NCBI GenBank assembly: GCA_020466095.1
Contig: CM035808.1
Coordinates: 26,243,508-26,307,507, forward strand
Source: Chlorops oryzae
Lineage: Eukaryota; Arthropoda; Insecta; Diptera; Chloropidae
Direction: 5' to 3'
DNA length: 64,000 nt
Below are positions 34,134 through 45,686 of the stretch, in pieces. The position numbers and the translations under genes are program-made. A model generated the notes under the pieces. That model worked only from the letters and a program-made list of their open reading frames with translations. It had not been told where the DNA came from and searched no databases. The number at the start of each line of letters is the position of its first letter. Position 1 is the first letter of the stretch.

Positions 34134-37100
34134 TTAACCAATGTCAGCTATATTTTTCAAAAATCTGTAATCCACAGCCATAGAGCATACATGCATCTGG
34201 CCTTCAGCCAAAACGAGTCCTTTAACATCCGCGACACACGAATGTACGACACGCACAACCTCCTTAGTCTCCAAATCAAATTTTATCAAGTTCTGATCGA
34301 CTCCACTTGAGTAAAAATAACGTCCACATTTTGAAAATCTCGCTGCCGTGACTTGTGCCGTGTGAAGTTGTGGTAAATGCAGTTTTTCTTTTAATCGAGG
34401 CTTTTCAAAATCCTTAAGGCAGATTTGCGTAATCATGACAGCCTGATCATCTCCTCCAGTAACCAAATGCAATATTTCTTCCGAACTTGCATAGTGAAAA
34501 TCTAAAGCGTTAATGCCGCTAGCATGCAAAGGTAATTGCAAGGAAACATTTGTTAGATCAAGATCGAAAAACGAGACAACACCATCGGTTGCAGCTGCAA
34601 TAACATATGAGTTCAATAGCAAACGCACTTGGAGCAGACATTTTCCATAGTAGTATTCTTTGTCAAGTAGGACATTCCAATTAGTATCAACAAAAAGTTT
34701 GCGCAGGAATCCATCCGAACATGCTAAATAAATGGCATACGGAGAATTGATGGTATTTAGTACATCTATTGACATAATTCGAGTCTCTGGATCAAAGCTG
34801 TGTTTCTGATTCGATGAGGAAAGTTGCTTTAAAGGCTTTAAATTGTAATTAAGTTTCTCAGAGTGGTTAAAATCATTTAAATTTATAGATGATGCACACA
34901 ACTGGGCACGTCCACCAGCACTAAAGATGAGGCAACTATTTTCACTTACATTCTGAAGCACTTTTAATGCTCTTATGTTTGAGATATGGCAATGAATTCT
35001 GCCTTTTGGTGCAATTTAGCTAATGACGATCCAAATTCAATTGTAGCTATTTTAATAAGATTATCATCGCCGGCTGAAATGGCTACCAATTGTTTACATC
35101 TATTTTGCGGTAGTATATCCAATACATTACAAGGTCTTGTATGCCAACGGTTCCTGTGTGGTAAGTTTATACCTCCTTGAAGTTGCTTAAGGAGTGGCAA
35201 TTCATAAAAAAGTACACTTTTGTTTTTAATGAAAACCAATTTGATGGAATAAAATTTCATATCATCGCTATGCATGAAAAAATGCCAACAGCGATGACCG
35301 CCACCACAAGAAACTTGCAAAGCAGTATCATATTCCTCGGTCCAAACAGTAAAATAGTTATCATTGAATCCCAGCAGCGCTTCATTGCCATTCAGTGTTA
35401 CTGATGATTCTATCCATGCTAATGGCACAACTTTACGGGATTCTATCTTTACTGTTTCATCTTTAAAATTTATACAAAGAGTTTTCAATGTTCCATCATG
35501 TCCAGCGCTTTGAACACGAGCTTTTCCATCGCGTAAATCAATCATTTTCAAAATTGTTGCTCCAAGATATCCATGCGGATGTTTAAGTGTATGTTTTAAT
35601 TCAAAACTTTTCGTTTGCCGTCGATCTTGGTACAGCATAATATTACCAAGTCGATTGCTGACCAATAGATATCCACCATCAATTAAAAGCGCTGCCGTTA
35701 ACCAACGTTCCTTACATTTGGGTAACTCTATGTTATAATGCTCTTGAAAGTTGTCTCTACCAAGCAGAACACAATTCCCAAGCTCATCAGAAATTAAAAA
35801 TTGCGTTCCACTGAGAAAGTGAAATGATCGTATTACGCCTTTCAATAACTATCTCATCATACAATGACTTAAGTTCTCCAGTCTCTTGCAACTCAAGTAA
35901 GGTCAAACGTTTATAGCCGCACAATGCTACTAAATCACCATACACTTCCAATACTGTACACTTGTAACCATCAAATGCTTGAGTTTCCTGCCAACAGCTA
36001 GATTGAAAATCATATGTGAGCAATCGATTGTGATTCGTTAGGCCAATTAAAATGTTTTTCCTCAAAAATTTGATCTTCGATATGTACTCTGCATCATCCG
36101 AAAGACTGGGCGATGGTAACTTTCTCGCAATCTTTTTTTCGTTTTCTTCCAGCATTTGCTTTAAGTTATACCCAACTATATTACCTGTTGAACCAATGGT
36201 ATATATAGAAGAGGTATTGCGATTATAAGCAAGATTCCATATCACAGCTCCAAACTGAATACGCTTTTTATAAACAAGTTGACCATTGGGACGCCAAAGA
36301 CATATGTGCGAATCCTCTCCGGCAGTTATAGCGTAAGCGATTCCGTCTGCGGAAAGAAATTTCTCTTAGTATTACACTTTATGTTGACATATATCTAAAA
36401 TATAAAGGATTCAAGGATACTATCATGCTGTGTCTAATCTTTTTTCGACTAGCAAGCCTTCGAAAGGGATCTAATTTATTTTGAACTTGTCTCGTTGCGT
36501 CAAATTGCAACGATGACATTGGAGATTGATTGCTCCATATGTTTTGATTAATTGAAACGGCATTTAAAGAAGCATTTTGGAGTAAACACAATATAAATAG
36601 ATTCCTTCCTTCAGATTTCTCGACGTACATCCCATACATCGTACTCCCATACTACGTACTCCCATACTACGTACTCCCATACAACGTACTCCCATACTAC
36701 GTACTCATACGTACTCCCATACTACGTACTCCCATACAACGTACTCCCATACTACGTACTCCCATACAACGTACTCCCATACATCGTACTCCCATACAAC
36801 GTACTCCCATACATCGTACTCCCATAATATAACGATACTAGTCCATTTTAGGAATGATGATTTGAAATTAGGAACACTTGTGGGAACCGATAAATATGGG
36901 AACAAGTACTTCGAGAATCCTTATTATTTCTATGGAAGAAATCGTTGGGTAGAATTCTCCGATCAAGTTCATATGGACTACGATGGCTCGCAAATTCCTG
37001 CTGATTGGTTTGGTTGGATGCACTATAAGGTGCATTGCATCATACCGCATTGAATGATCCGTCCTTGAAAAACTCTTGCTTGATGTCCATAACCACTAGC

Positions 37101-38095
37101 AATAGCTTTAATATCTGCTTGCGCCCAATCGTGTTCGTTATTCACACTCCAAAAACTGATCGAACGATCATCAGAAGTTGTTGTCACTAGTTTCTCTGTT
37201 GGACAGTAATCAATGGAAAAGATAACGCCCGAATGCGCTGCCAAACGATAGCAGAAGTGGTGCGATTTCTTTGCCATTTTCAACTCCTTTTTCTTTCGGC
37301 TGCCAAATAATTAGTTCACCGAAGGCGTTACCTAACAAAAGTAGAATGCGGTTTGAATAGGAAATTTATAAACAAGGTATACTACCAACCACCAAACACG
37401 ACTAATTCCTGCCACTTTTTCCCATGTATATGGGCACAGTAAAGTGTTGATTTATCTACGCATGAGACGCGTTGGGAGGTTGCACATTTGCCTGTACCAT
37501 CAGCTTCAAACGAATATTTGAATTGCAACACAACACTGTGTGCTGTAACGATGACAAAACTTCTTTCATCTTCCAGGAATGTCGCCGCACTTATCCAATC
37601 AGTTAGCTTTGCACGATAGTGTTCATGGAAATTGCTCTGGAATTTGATACGTTAATTACAATTAACTATTTAAAAAACACTAAGAAAGAAATATATCTAA
37701 CTTCTCCTTGCCATTCTAGCAAAACAAACTCCTTTTCACCAAAAACCACCAGTGTTCGTCCACTTAAGTCAACACTTATCCCATGAACTTTGTCTTCTAA
37801 ACGTATATCGAGGAGTTTAGTTCCTTTCGAGCAATGCAAATGCAATTCATTGCCAAGACCTGTGAGGAATAGATAGTTTTGAAATGATCAATAACATTTA
37901 AAGAGTGTTACCTCTTAGAATTGTATCATCGTTTAAAATAGTTATTGCGATGGAATCAGAAATAGTAAGCAAAGAATTATTTGAACTTTCTGTTGGTAAA
38001 CACATATTGCACGTGTGAATAACAGTGCTGCCGTATGGTTCAGGAAAAATTCCCTCAAAACGCATTCGGGATTTCCCCATCTTCATCGTTTGCAT
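34134..38095 (-). CDS. Wdr6: WDR6 WD40-repeat protein (tRNA 2'-O-methylation partner), with frame breaks
   Basis: WDR6 partners the FTSJ1/Trm7-type methyltransferase that modifies tRNA position 34 in the cytoplasm. Exons in gene order: 38095-37912, 37859-37702, 37636-37390, 37331-37046 and 36346-34134, about 1,028 residues. Landmarks: VHGISVDLSGRTLVVFGEKE, KKWQELVVFGG, GELIIWQP, HSGVIFSIDYCPTEKL, TTSDDRSISFWS, GYGHQARVFQGRIIQCD, AYAITAGEDSHICLW, SCGGGHRCWHF, FSAGGRAQL, DPETRIMSIDV, ACSDGFLRKLF, AAATDGVVSFFDL and TGGDDQAV, in the order of animal WDR6. Three single-base breaks are needed to keep this order: one extra base near 37286, one extra near 35840 and one missing near 35004. No nonsense codon appears in the correct frame, which favours assembly error over a dead gene. 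The start ATG 38095 is the first in frame. Confidence 0.88.
36621..36828. repeat. 15-bp minisatellite CGTACTCCCATACWA, about 13 units
   Basis: Tandem units CGTACTCCCATACTA, CGTACTCCCATACAA and CGTACTCCCATACAT with one shortened copy. Read on the minus strand it stays open as a WEYVV repeat; I treat that as a by-product of the 15-bp unit. It shares the CGTACTCC core with the Rubicon-intron minisatellite and ends about 22 bp before the acceptor of the captured exon. Confidence 0.92.
36852..37029 (+). pseudogene. Isolated NDUFA12 / ND-B17.2 (complex I) exon inside a Wdr6 intron
   Basis: A single open block reads NDDLKLGTLVGTDKYGNKY, then FENPYYFYGRNRWVEF and MDYDGSQIPADWFGWMHYK. This is the central segment of the complex I accessory subunit NDUFA12 (B17.2) and is strongly conserved with my recall of the fly protein. 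It begins after CCATTTTAG and ends at AAG/GTGCAT, so both splice borders are kept, with an acceptor phase that would complete the Arg codon expected in the fly gene. The preceding N-terminal exon and following C-terminal exon were not found in the window. It lies antisense in the Wdr6 intron, 16 bp from the Wdr6 exon 37331-37046. It is most likely a duplicated genomic piece without a complete gene; participation in a real transcript is possible but unsupported. Confidence 0.85.
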
Positions 38096-38213
38096 ACTCG
38101 AACAGTGGAAGGTACATTGTGTTTTTGCGGTTGTTTGGAACACCTAGAAACACCCGCGATATGACATACCAAATCTTTATAGTAATGGAGTCACCTTAAA
38201 CCTTTTTAAAAGA

Positions 38214-38486
38214 TTTTTTGATTGCTGGCGAGGGAGGAGTGACGGAAGGAGTACAAATCGTATTTATATTTTGTATTTTGTTCAAACTTAAAATGAATTT
38301 TTTTAGCTTTGATTTCACTTTAACGAAGGTGTATCGCTATGCATTTTCCAAACTGTACACACCAAAATGTCAAAGGAAGTAAATAGAAAAACAGAAGAAT
38401 GTAAGATCGTTGTGTCTAAAAAGTCTCGCCGACAGAAGAGTAAACAAAAGAAAATCGGCCAAAAAACGGCATATCTGAAAGCACAC
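38214..38486. mobile_element. Degraded relative of the 8690 hairpin MITE
   Basis: GGAGTGACGGAAGGAGTACA followed by AATCG, and at the other end AAAATCGGCCAAAAAACGGC then ATATCTGAAAGCACAC, parallel the arms of 8690-8910 (GGAGTGACGAGAAGG, GTACAAATCG, ATCGGCCAAAAATCGGCG, TCTGAAACCGCAC). Its terminal repeats no longer pair well. It lies just upstream of the Wdr6 start codon. Confidence 0.5.
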
Positions 38487-41482
38487 AAATTTTTGAAAGC
38501 AACTGTTTTCAGAACGAATTCTATATTATACCCCGGTTCACACTTGGGTAATTAGCGGATTTTCTCATATACACCGCTAATGAAGCCAATTTTAGTTGCC
38601 ATTACCCATTACAAATTCGCTGGCCAGATAATGAGGTGGTAATGACACATTAACTTTTAGTTAGGTTTAATGAACATGGTTGCATTCCATATTCTTTGCA
38701 TTTATCGGATGTATCGCCATCTCTAGTAAGTGGAAATGCAACTGCTACTTTCCCAGAACGCAGCTGATTTTCAAAAGGAAATGGGTTCCGCCAAAAAAAA
38801 ATTTAAAAGCTTTTTGTCGAAATAAATCTTGTTTTCGCAATGCCAGTGGTCAAGCAAAAAGCGCATAATGAGATTTCGCTGACCAAAACTAATAGGCTAG
38901 CTGATATAGTTTTTACTCCTTTGCCTTTTGGTTATCTTGCTTTGACAAGCAATGTCATTTCTTGATTTGTACGAGGGTTATCTGAAAATTTCTTCCGACT
39001 TTAACGTGAAGAATGGCGTCTCTTGTTGAACGAGTACTACCAATATTTCAGCTGGACTTAGGACGCTCATAGTTGTTATATATTACGCTCTGTTGCCGCT
39101 CTGTGGCGTTTAAAAATCAGAGATTTTGGCGCACATGTGTCAAGAAATTTGTAGAAAAATATTTTAAAAAAACTATAAATAATATGACTCGTACTTTGTT
39201 AGGTCACAACTTTTCAGGCCACCCTTGTACAATTTGAATCACCTGTTTGCTAATGAAAATTGTTAATTGATAGTGGAATCTCTTCTCATTAAATTTTCAT
39301 TAGCGCTAATGAAGCGTCGGTAATGAATAAGTGGAATGTATGCATTATAGACTCTATAACCTCATAACTTATTTTAAATAAAGGGAAAAATCAATATATA
39401 GCAGCACTAATTTCAGAGATGGCAGCAATAATCGAAACTTTCTAATCGAGTCGACTATTTTCTACTTATACGCTTTTACACTGTTAAGTACATTTCGATA
39501 ATAAAACAAATTTTCGTGGTGGAATGGACGCAGGGGGAAGAGAGAAAAACGTCTACCCAACCACATCCCACCGACGTCCTTAGCCAACAAAAAGTGGTTA
39601 TCATTATCGAAATGATCTTAACGTGTTAAATGACACTCTTATTAACATATAATATATGTTTTCAACATTTAACCCTTTCGAACCGGATTAAAACTGTTGG
39701 GCCTAGCAATAATTTTATTGATATATTTCATTGCCTATTATAGGTTATGTGAGTAAAAATTTAAATAGTGACCTACCATACCCTACAGGGGAAAAAGGAC
39801 TGGCTGGGACACATATGTCCTATTCGGGGCTAAAACGGGACGTATGTATGTGTTCCGATAGGTAAATAAAATAAGAAATTTTAAGGGAAAAAATCAAACA
39901 CTGCCACGATCAGAAGAGAACTGAGCAGCTTGAGTGTAATTGTGCTTGACGATAATAGCTTTCTGTTGTTTTTTTTTTAGCCTCCAACAACTGACCGGGA
40001 TCCTTTTGAACCAATCGCAATGCTTATGTTATATATTAGATACAAAAAAAAAAAAATTGTTATGGGACGTACATATGTGTCCCAATAGGTCCGAAGCAAA
40101 GATTTAAATTTGTAAAAATTTGAATATTTTTGTAATCTAGATTGACTCCATTTTGTAATGTGTGGACTATACTATAGTTTATAGTTTATTTAGGATGCGC
40201 CATAGTTTAAGAGCCTTTGTTAACAGCCGCCCAGTGGAGCTTCTTAAGATGGTATGAGGAGTTGAGGAGAGGTCTACAATATATCCACAGTACATGCTTA
40301 AGAGATTTATCCTATACATTTTGTTTTCAAACGGCGTTCTAGACGATTGACAATTATTCTATGTAAGGTCGGTTAAAAAAATAAAAAATACGATTAAGTA
40401 AAATTAATAAATGAAGAATAAATTTTATACATTAAAAATGTATTTTCTTTAGTTCTGTACAATATGCCAAACATCATGATATCATTTATTCGGCAAAAAA
40501 TATCTTCTAAATTCAAATAAAATCATAATCTCTTTAAAAAATTTTAATACATTTACTTTATCTTAATGTTATGCAAGCACCATATATGAATTAAGCATTT
40601 AACTGCGAAAATGTATTAAGCGAGAAAAATATTTTCAGAAAACAACAAAAAAGGAAAACAAAATAAAATTCGAAAACATAAATTCATATTATCTGATAAA
40701 AGAGCGAAAAGTATTCAACTTTATTTGCTTAGAAATTATTAGTTGAATCAAGGCAGCCTAATCTGTTAGAGGATGTACACATGCCTTCACATAAAAACAT
40801 CAAAACAATAGAGCTCACCGTACATTACACAGTGAAAAAAATCAACCAGAAAATTGGTTAATTCAAAAGGAAAAACATACAAAACGGCTTCAACAAGGAA
40901 TATTTTTAATTTTAACAATTTATCTTGTTGGCAAAAATAAAGATATTTTCCTTTGAATCAAGTATATTTCAGTTTAAATTGACATGATAATTTTCAAAAA
41001 TGGATTTAAATTTAAATTGTTGAACCACTGACATAATTGAAATGACAAGATCATTAAAAAAAAAAAAAAAATTACTTAAGTACCTATTTTAGGGTATAGT
41101 AATCAAATCTTATACTTTTAGTTATGCTGATTGAGTATGGCAAGCTTTATATTTTTTGAATAAGAAAATAAGAATAAGAAAAACAGCTCGTTTTGAAAAT
41201 AAAACAAGAAATAGTTATCAAATAAATAATTCAAAGAATATAAATATTAGTTTGAGATTCTTTGAGAATATCCTTGTTGGAAGGATCCTAATACGAAGAT
41301 CCTAGATAGAGGATCTTACACTATAAAAGAAGAAATATTGAAACAAATTTATTTAAATTTTAAAGGAAATGTCCAGATCCCTCTGCTGAACATAACCCCT
41401 AAAATAGCCATCGGATGGACTTAATCCGATTTTCACTCCGTTGTCGTGACCAGTGCTGTCGAAATGCTTCTATAGTAGTTTT
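38487..41482. other. Gene-poor intergenic stretch
   Basis: 3 kb of AT-rich DNA with no conserved ORF. Visible structures are a short hairpin element at 39479-39629 and two related words, GGGACGTATGTATGTGTTCC (near 39838) and GGGACGTACATATGTGTCCC (near 40064), in direct orientation. Nothing else is supported. Confidence 0.45.
39479..39629. repeat. Short inverted-repeat (hairpin) element
   Basis: ACTGTTAAGTACATTTCGAT and, 100 bp on, ATCGAAATGATCTTAACGTG face each other as an imperfect inverted repeat around a loop of about 85 bp. It is MITE-sized, without an identified target duplication. Confidence 0.5.
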
Positions 41483-42293
41483 TATACCCGGACACACTCT
41501 GTGTCGAGGGTATATTGCGTTTGTGTGGTGTGTAACACCCAGAACCAGTCGAGATAGACCATAAAATAATATATATAGAATGTTAACCGTCACCAGGTAG
41601 ATTCGATTTAGACATCCGTCTGTCTGTCGGGTCTGTCCGTCTGTCTCTATGTATACAGTGATTTATCGAAGCAGTTGAGCTATCATGACAGAATTTGGTG
41701 TTGCGTACTTCGGCGACATGAGTAACTCACAAGTTAAGAATCGACCCGATCGGACCATTTTTAGAGGTACCTTCAGTACTAGGTTCTGTTACGAAAATCA
41801 CAAAAACTGCTCAAAAATCGAAGTTTTTCAAGATATTTTGATGAAATTTCATAGTTGAACATATTTGAAGTCAAGTTATTCAATTTCAAAGTATTGAAAA
41901 AGTGGGCGTGGCCGAAGGGCATTTTTCGAAAATGGCTTCCTACACCCGAAATTCAAATGGGACTTGAAAATTTGGCAGTTATGCTTCCTTTGTAGCCATA
42001 AACATCCTCTCCAAAATTTGTTTTGATAGATCCATTATTAAGGGTACCTCCAGTACTAGGGTATGTCACAAAAATCCCAAAGCTGCCCCAAAATCTGATA
42101 TTTTTGAGATATTCCAATTTGAGCATAAATTAAGGCCTCCGATTAGAAATCAAAAAAATTGGAAAAGTGGGCGTGGCAAAAAGGGCGGTTTTCAAAAAGA
42201 AATTCAACAAAAGTCGGTAGATGGGGCGCCTTATGGCATTAAACACCTCTTGATATTAAACATTATTTGAACATGTGTGTCTGTGTCGGGTAT
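41483..42293. mobile_element. CCCGACA-family dispersed element (copy A)
   Basis: It begins ATACCCGGACACACTCTGTG then TCGAGGGTAT, a small palindrome. It contains GTCTGTCTGTC-type runs, GTGGGCGTGGC words and the phrases CCTCCAGTACTAGG and GATCGGACCATTTTTAG. It ends TGTGTCGGGTAT. The same landmarks occur inverted at 59289-60196 and partly at 28300-28420. There is no ORF; the class is unknown. Confidence 0.65.
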
Positions 42294-42470
42294 TCTATTG
42301 TCAGGCTCGCCTGATAGCCTATTGACTATAACACCCTTACTTGTTTTGCTCCTTTTTGTCTTGCCGTAGACTACTTAACTACTCCTTTCGCTAACGTACT
42401 ACTATTTGGTTGTAAATAAATTTTGTTATAGCTTCTTTGTGCGGCGAAAATTAACTGTCGGGCAAGCCTA

Positions 42471-42515
<45 letters not shown>

Positions 42516-43445
42516 CTATAAGCAACTAGGACCTTCTTGACTTACGAGTTTTCGAGTATTTTAAAATATCCTAACTAGTTTTTTTTTTCTATTGCTTAAA
42601 AACTCCTTATTTTTAATATACTCCTTTTATTTAATAAAAACTACTATTTTAAAAACATTTTGTTACTTTCTCAGATACGAAAACGACAGCACTGGTCGTG
42701 ACTGCTTTCGCAATGCTTAAAAAGTTCGAAGATGAATAAATATCTTATATGTCCTATTTTATTAAGCAAATGAGAATTATACCGAACGGAAAGAAATGTA
42801 AGTAATTAAAAATATTTCCTTTCAAATCAACCCAAAATGTTGTTGACTCAACCATTTTTCTTTTGAAAGTTTTGTTCTGCTCGAAAATCAAAAGGACTGT
42901 GAATAACAATGCGCCCTTTTAAAATAAATCATGGTTACGTTCGCTCAGTGTAGAGAGCTTAACAGTTTCACTATTGACTATTTTCACATTAAAATTTTAT
43001 ACAACGACTCGCGCGAAAAGTGCGACACAAAATTTGCCATAAAAGTTATAAAAATATTTTTTTTTTTTTTATTTATTAAGATAATAATGGAGATATATAT
43101 CATTTAAGAGATAAGCGGAATTTTTATGCGCAGTTAAGTTTGACAAAAAAGAAAGAAAGAAAGAAAATCTTTAATAAACTAAAAGATTTATTTATAAAAC
43201 AAAAATGTTTAAATATGTGGGCAATCACGTAGATATATAAACAAAAATATGCACCTTCACAGAAAAATGAAAAAAATATTTTTTTTAAAAAGAAAAACAT
43301 TTTTAAATAAGTAAATTCAGTACGAAATAAATCGTCATTTCGTTTGTCTTCTAGATAAGGTTTGGAATATCCTTTTGGTATTAAAATGATTTATTTATTT
43401 TTTCCGGTGTACGGTGTTAGCTTATAGATTTATACGAGAGTGATG
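42294..43445. other. AT-rich intergenic DNA
   Basis: It contains a TA dinucleotide tract at about 42476-42512 and poly-A/T runs. No gene or bounded element is seen. Confidence 0.5.
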
Positions 43446-43627
43446 CCCGAATTCCAATAGTGCAGGAATTCCTGCGCATTAATTCCTGCGAACATTCAAC
43501 ACATCCAAGCATTGGGAATCATTTTCAATCAACTACGCTTTTGATTGTAATTTGTTCTACATATTTGTATGTGTTAAATATTTGCAGGAATTGATGTGCA
43601 GGAATTCCTGCACTATTGGAATTCCCG
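43446..43627. mobile_element. Palindromic MITE with GCAGGAATTCCTGC motif
   Basis: The arms carry GAATTCCAATAGTGCAGGAA at the left and TTCCTGCACTATTGGAATTC at the right, with TGCGCATTAATTCCTGC and GCAGGAATTGATGTGCA inside. The flanks AGTGATGC and CTTGATGC match at six of eight positions and may be a decayed target duplication. Confidence 0.65.
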
Positions 43628-43888
43628 CTTGATGCTTAAAAATGAAACTTTGAGGCCAAAAAAGCATAAAAAAATCTTGCTCCGGTGGAGGCCACAAATT
43701 TTTTTTTTTTTGTCTGTTTGTGCAAAATTTGTGAATCGTGAACTACGAATTTCAAGTTGACTATTGACGAAACTATTTCTCCCACACATAGTTATTTTTC
43801 GGTCAATGTTGGAAATGAGGGGGCAAAAATTAAGCTAAGCTGCCACTTCATATTGAAATTTTTTTTTTTTTTAATTTTCATGTCCACG

Positions 43889-44053
43889 CAGTAGCGGGGT
43901 TTGGGTAGGGCACGGTTGGCAACCCAAGGCCCAAGGCGCGACATTTAAAGGGGAAGGGACATTTTTAAACTTACTAGTGAATTGCCTAAAATGTAGTTAG
44001 GAGGCGCTGAAGAAATCTCGTTCAGGGCGCTGTTAGTCCTAAAGCCGGCACTG
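43889..44053. mobile_element. hAT-type MITE, near-perfect 8-bp target duplication
   Basis: The tips are CAGTAGCGGGGT and AGCCGGCACTG. The flanking octamers TGTCCACG and TGTCTACG differ at one base. Length is 165 bp with no ORF. CAGTRGCG tips are common in hAT non-autonomous elements. Confidence 0.72.
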
Positions 44054-45686
44054 TGTCTACGTGTGTTTCTTGAGATTTAACCGGTGGACAAAATAGTAAG
44101 TATGTTGAACAAATGAAGCCGACTCCTCGTGCCATTCTTCTTGTGACATTTATTACAAAATATCATCTTGATCAGCAGCATTAAATTTTAAAACACACCG
44201 AAATCATGTGTATCTTAAAATATTAAACGAATGCCAAAAGTCATGCTCCCGATCTTATACAATAGCATGTTGTATAATTCATGATCAAAAATTTCCATTA
44301 AATTTTTATTATATTCCTAATTCGAAGAAAGCAATAATTCCGAAGCACTCATACAGTAAGTACTTGGGAAACATGCCTCGCCTCGCCGATAAAAGTCTGC
44401 GATTCGGATCAGGCGTCTAGTTGTGGGCTGCACAGAATTTTGTATAAATAATTCTTCAGCTTTTCTATGTGCATACAGATGTGAGTGAGTAATTGTTGAA
44501 AGTTTTCACTATCGACGAAAGCTCACTGATCTGTCTGTTAGTGATAAGGCCTCGCTGAACGGGCGACTGAATTTTTATGTTAAATTCACATTAACGCTGG
44601 ACATTTTAATGTCGCAGTCATTGGCGTTATCACTGAAAATAGGCACACGACAAGGCTCCCGAGCAAGCACACGATCTTCGGACTTAAGAAAATAAGCTTA
44701 TGTATATACCTTAGCATAAGAAAATAGCTTACTTAAATTAATGAAAATGAAATATAAAAATTATATACATACACATATATATATATATTAATATGTATTG
44801 AAACAACTTGAAAACACAGAGCTCGGACACTTGGAGAACAAGTTTTGTAGTTTCCAATGGAAGGCAACGACCGGTTTCATCTTATATCTATTTAAATCAA
44901 TATTTAATTTTTTCCTCTGCTATGTAAAAATATGTTTATATAGTAAATGGTGTTGCGAAGCGTCAGAAAGCAAAAAAAAAATAAAAAAGAGGCCAATACT
45001 GCGGAGGGACATATAAATAAAAACAAAATAAAATAAAAACATCACGTTACTTTAAAGTCGCTGCTCTTATCGTTGGCTCTGGTCGTGTGATTGCTGCAGC
45101 TGGAAACAGCGAGATTCTGGTATTTCGACTGTGTGGCTTTATTTTTGATTTTATTTCTGAATTTTTGAACTTTTTCAAGTCTCATCTATTTATACATTTC
45201 ATTTTTGTTGTTCTTCTTCTTTCTTTCTTTAAAATTAATGGCTTTTAGTCTGCTTAGCGATTAGGTTATGTCTTCAACCTTTTAAAATATTTACAAAATC
45301 GAATTGGATTGAATATATTTTTATAGTTTGCCCTGTGCTATAAGAATTCCTCGATATTGATGGAAAAATATGAGAGAAAAATAAATATTAGTTAAAAATT
45401 ATAATCTCATATTTTAATTTCATTAATGTTTGGTTTTGTATTCTTCTTTTTTTTACTTTTGAAATTTTCGAAAAATTTCAATTTGATATGACGTAAAATG
45501 GCTTATTCAACAGAACATTATATCCTGAATAAAAAAGAAAAAGAAATGTTTTGATGTGCCTCCAAGATTTTGTGAATAAATTCTAAATCTTTTTTTTTGA
45601 ATTTATTTTCCCGCTGATTTTGTTTATTTATTTTCTTCTAAATCATTTTTGATTTCGTTTGTGGGAAAATTCATTTTCTAGTAGTA
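44054..45686. other. AT-rich intergenic DNA
   Basis: 1.6 kb with scattered TA and poly-A tracts. ORFs at 44208-44420 and 44798-45016 have no recognisable family. Nothing else is supported. Confidence 0.45.

Larger units (their letters stand above)
36347..37045 (-). other. Wdr6 last intron, with minisatellite and captured exon
   Basis: A 699-bp intron between 37046 (GTATGA donor) and 36346 (TTTCCGCAG acceptor) on the minus strand. It contains a 15-bp minisatellite and, antisense, an intact exon-like piece of NDUFA12. The part at 36347-36620 shows nothing recognisable. Confidence 0.85.

Noticed and set aside
36705..36905. Minus-strand open frame with repeated WEYVV/WEYDV pentapeptides
   Set aside because: It is the 15-bp minisatellite read in an open frame inside a Wdr6 intron; no start context, conservation or family supports a protein.
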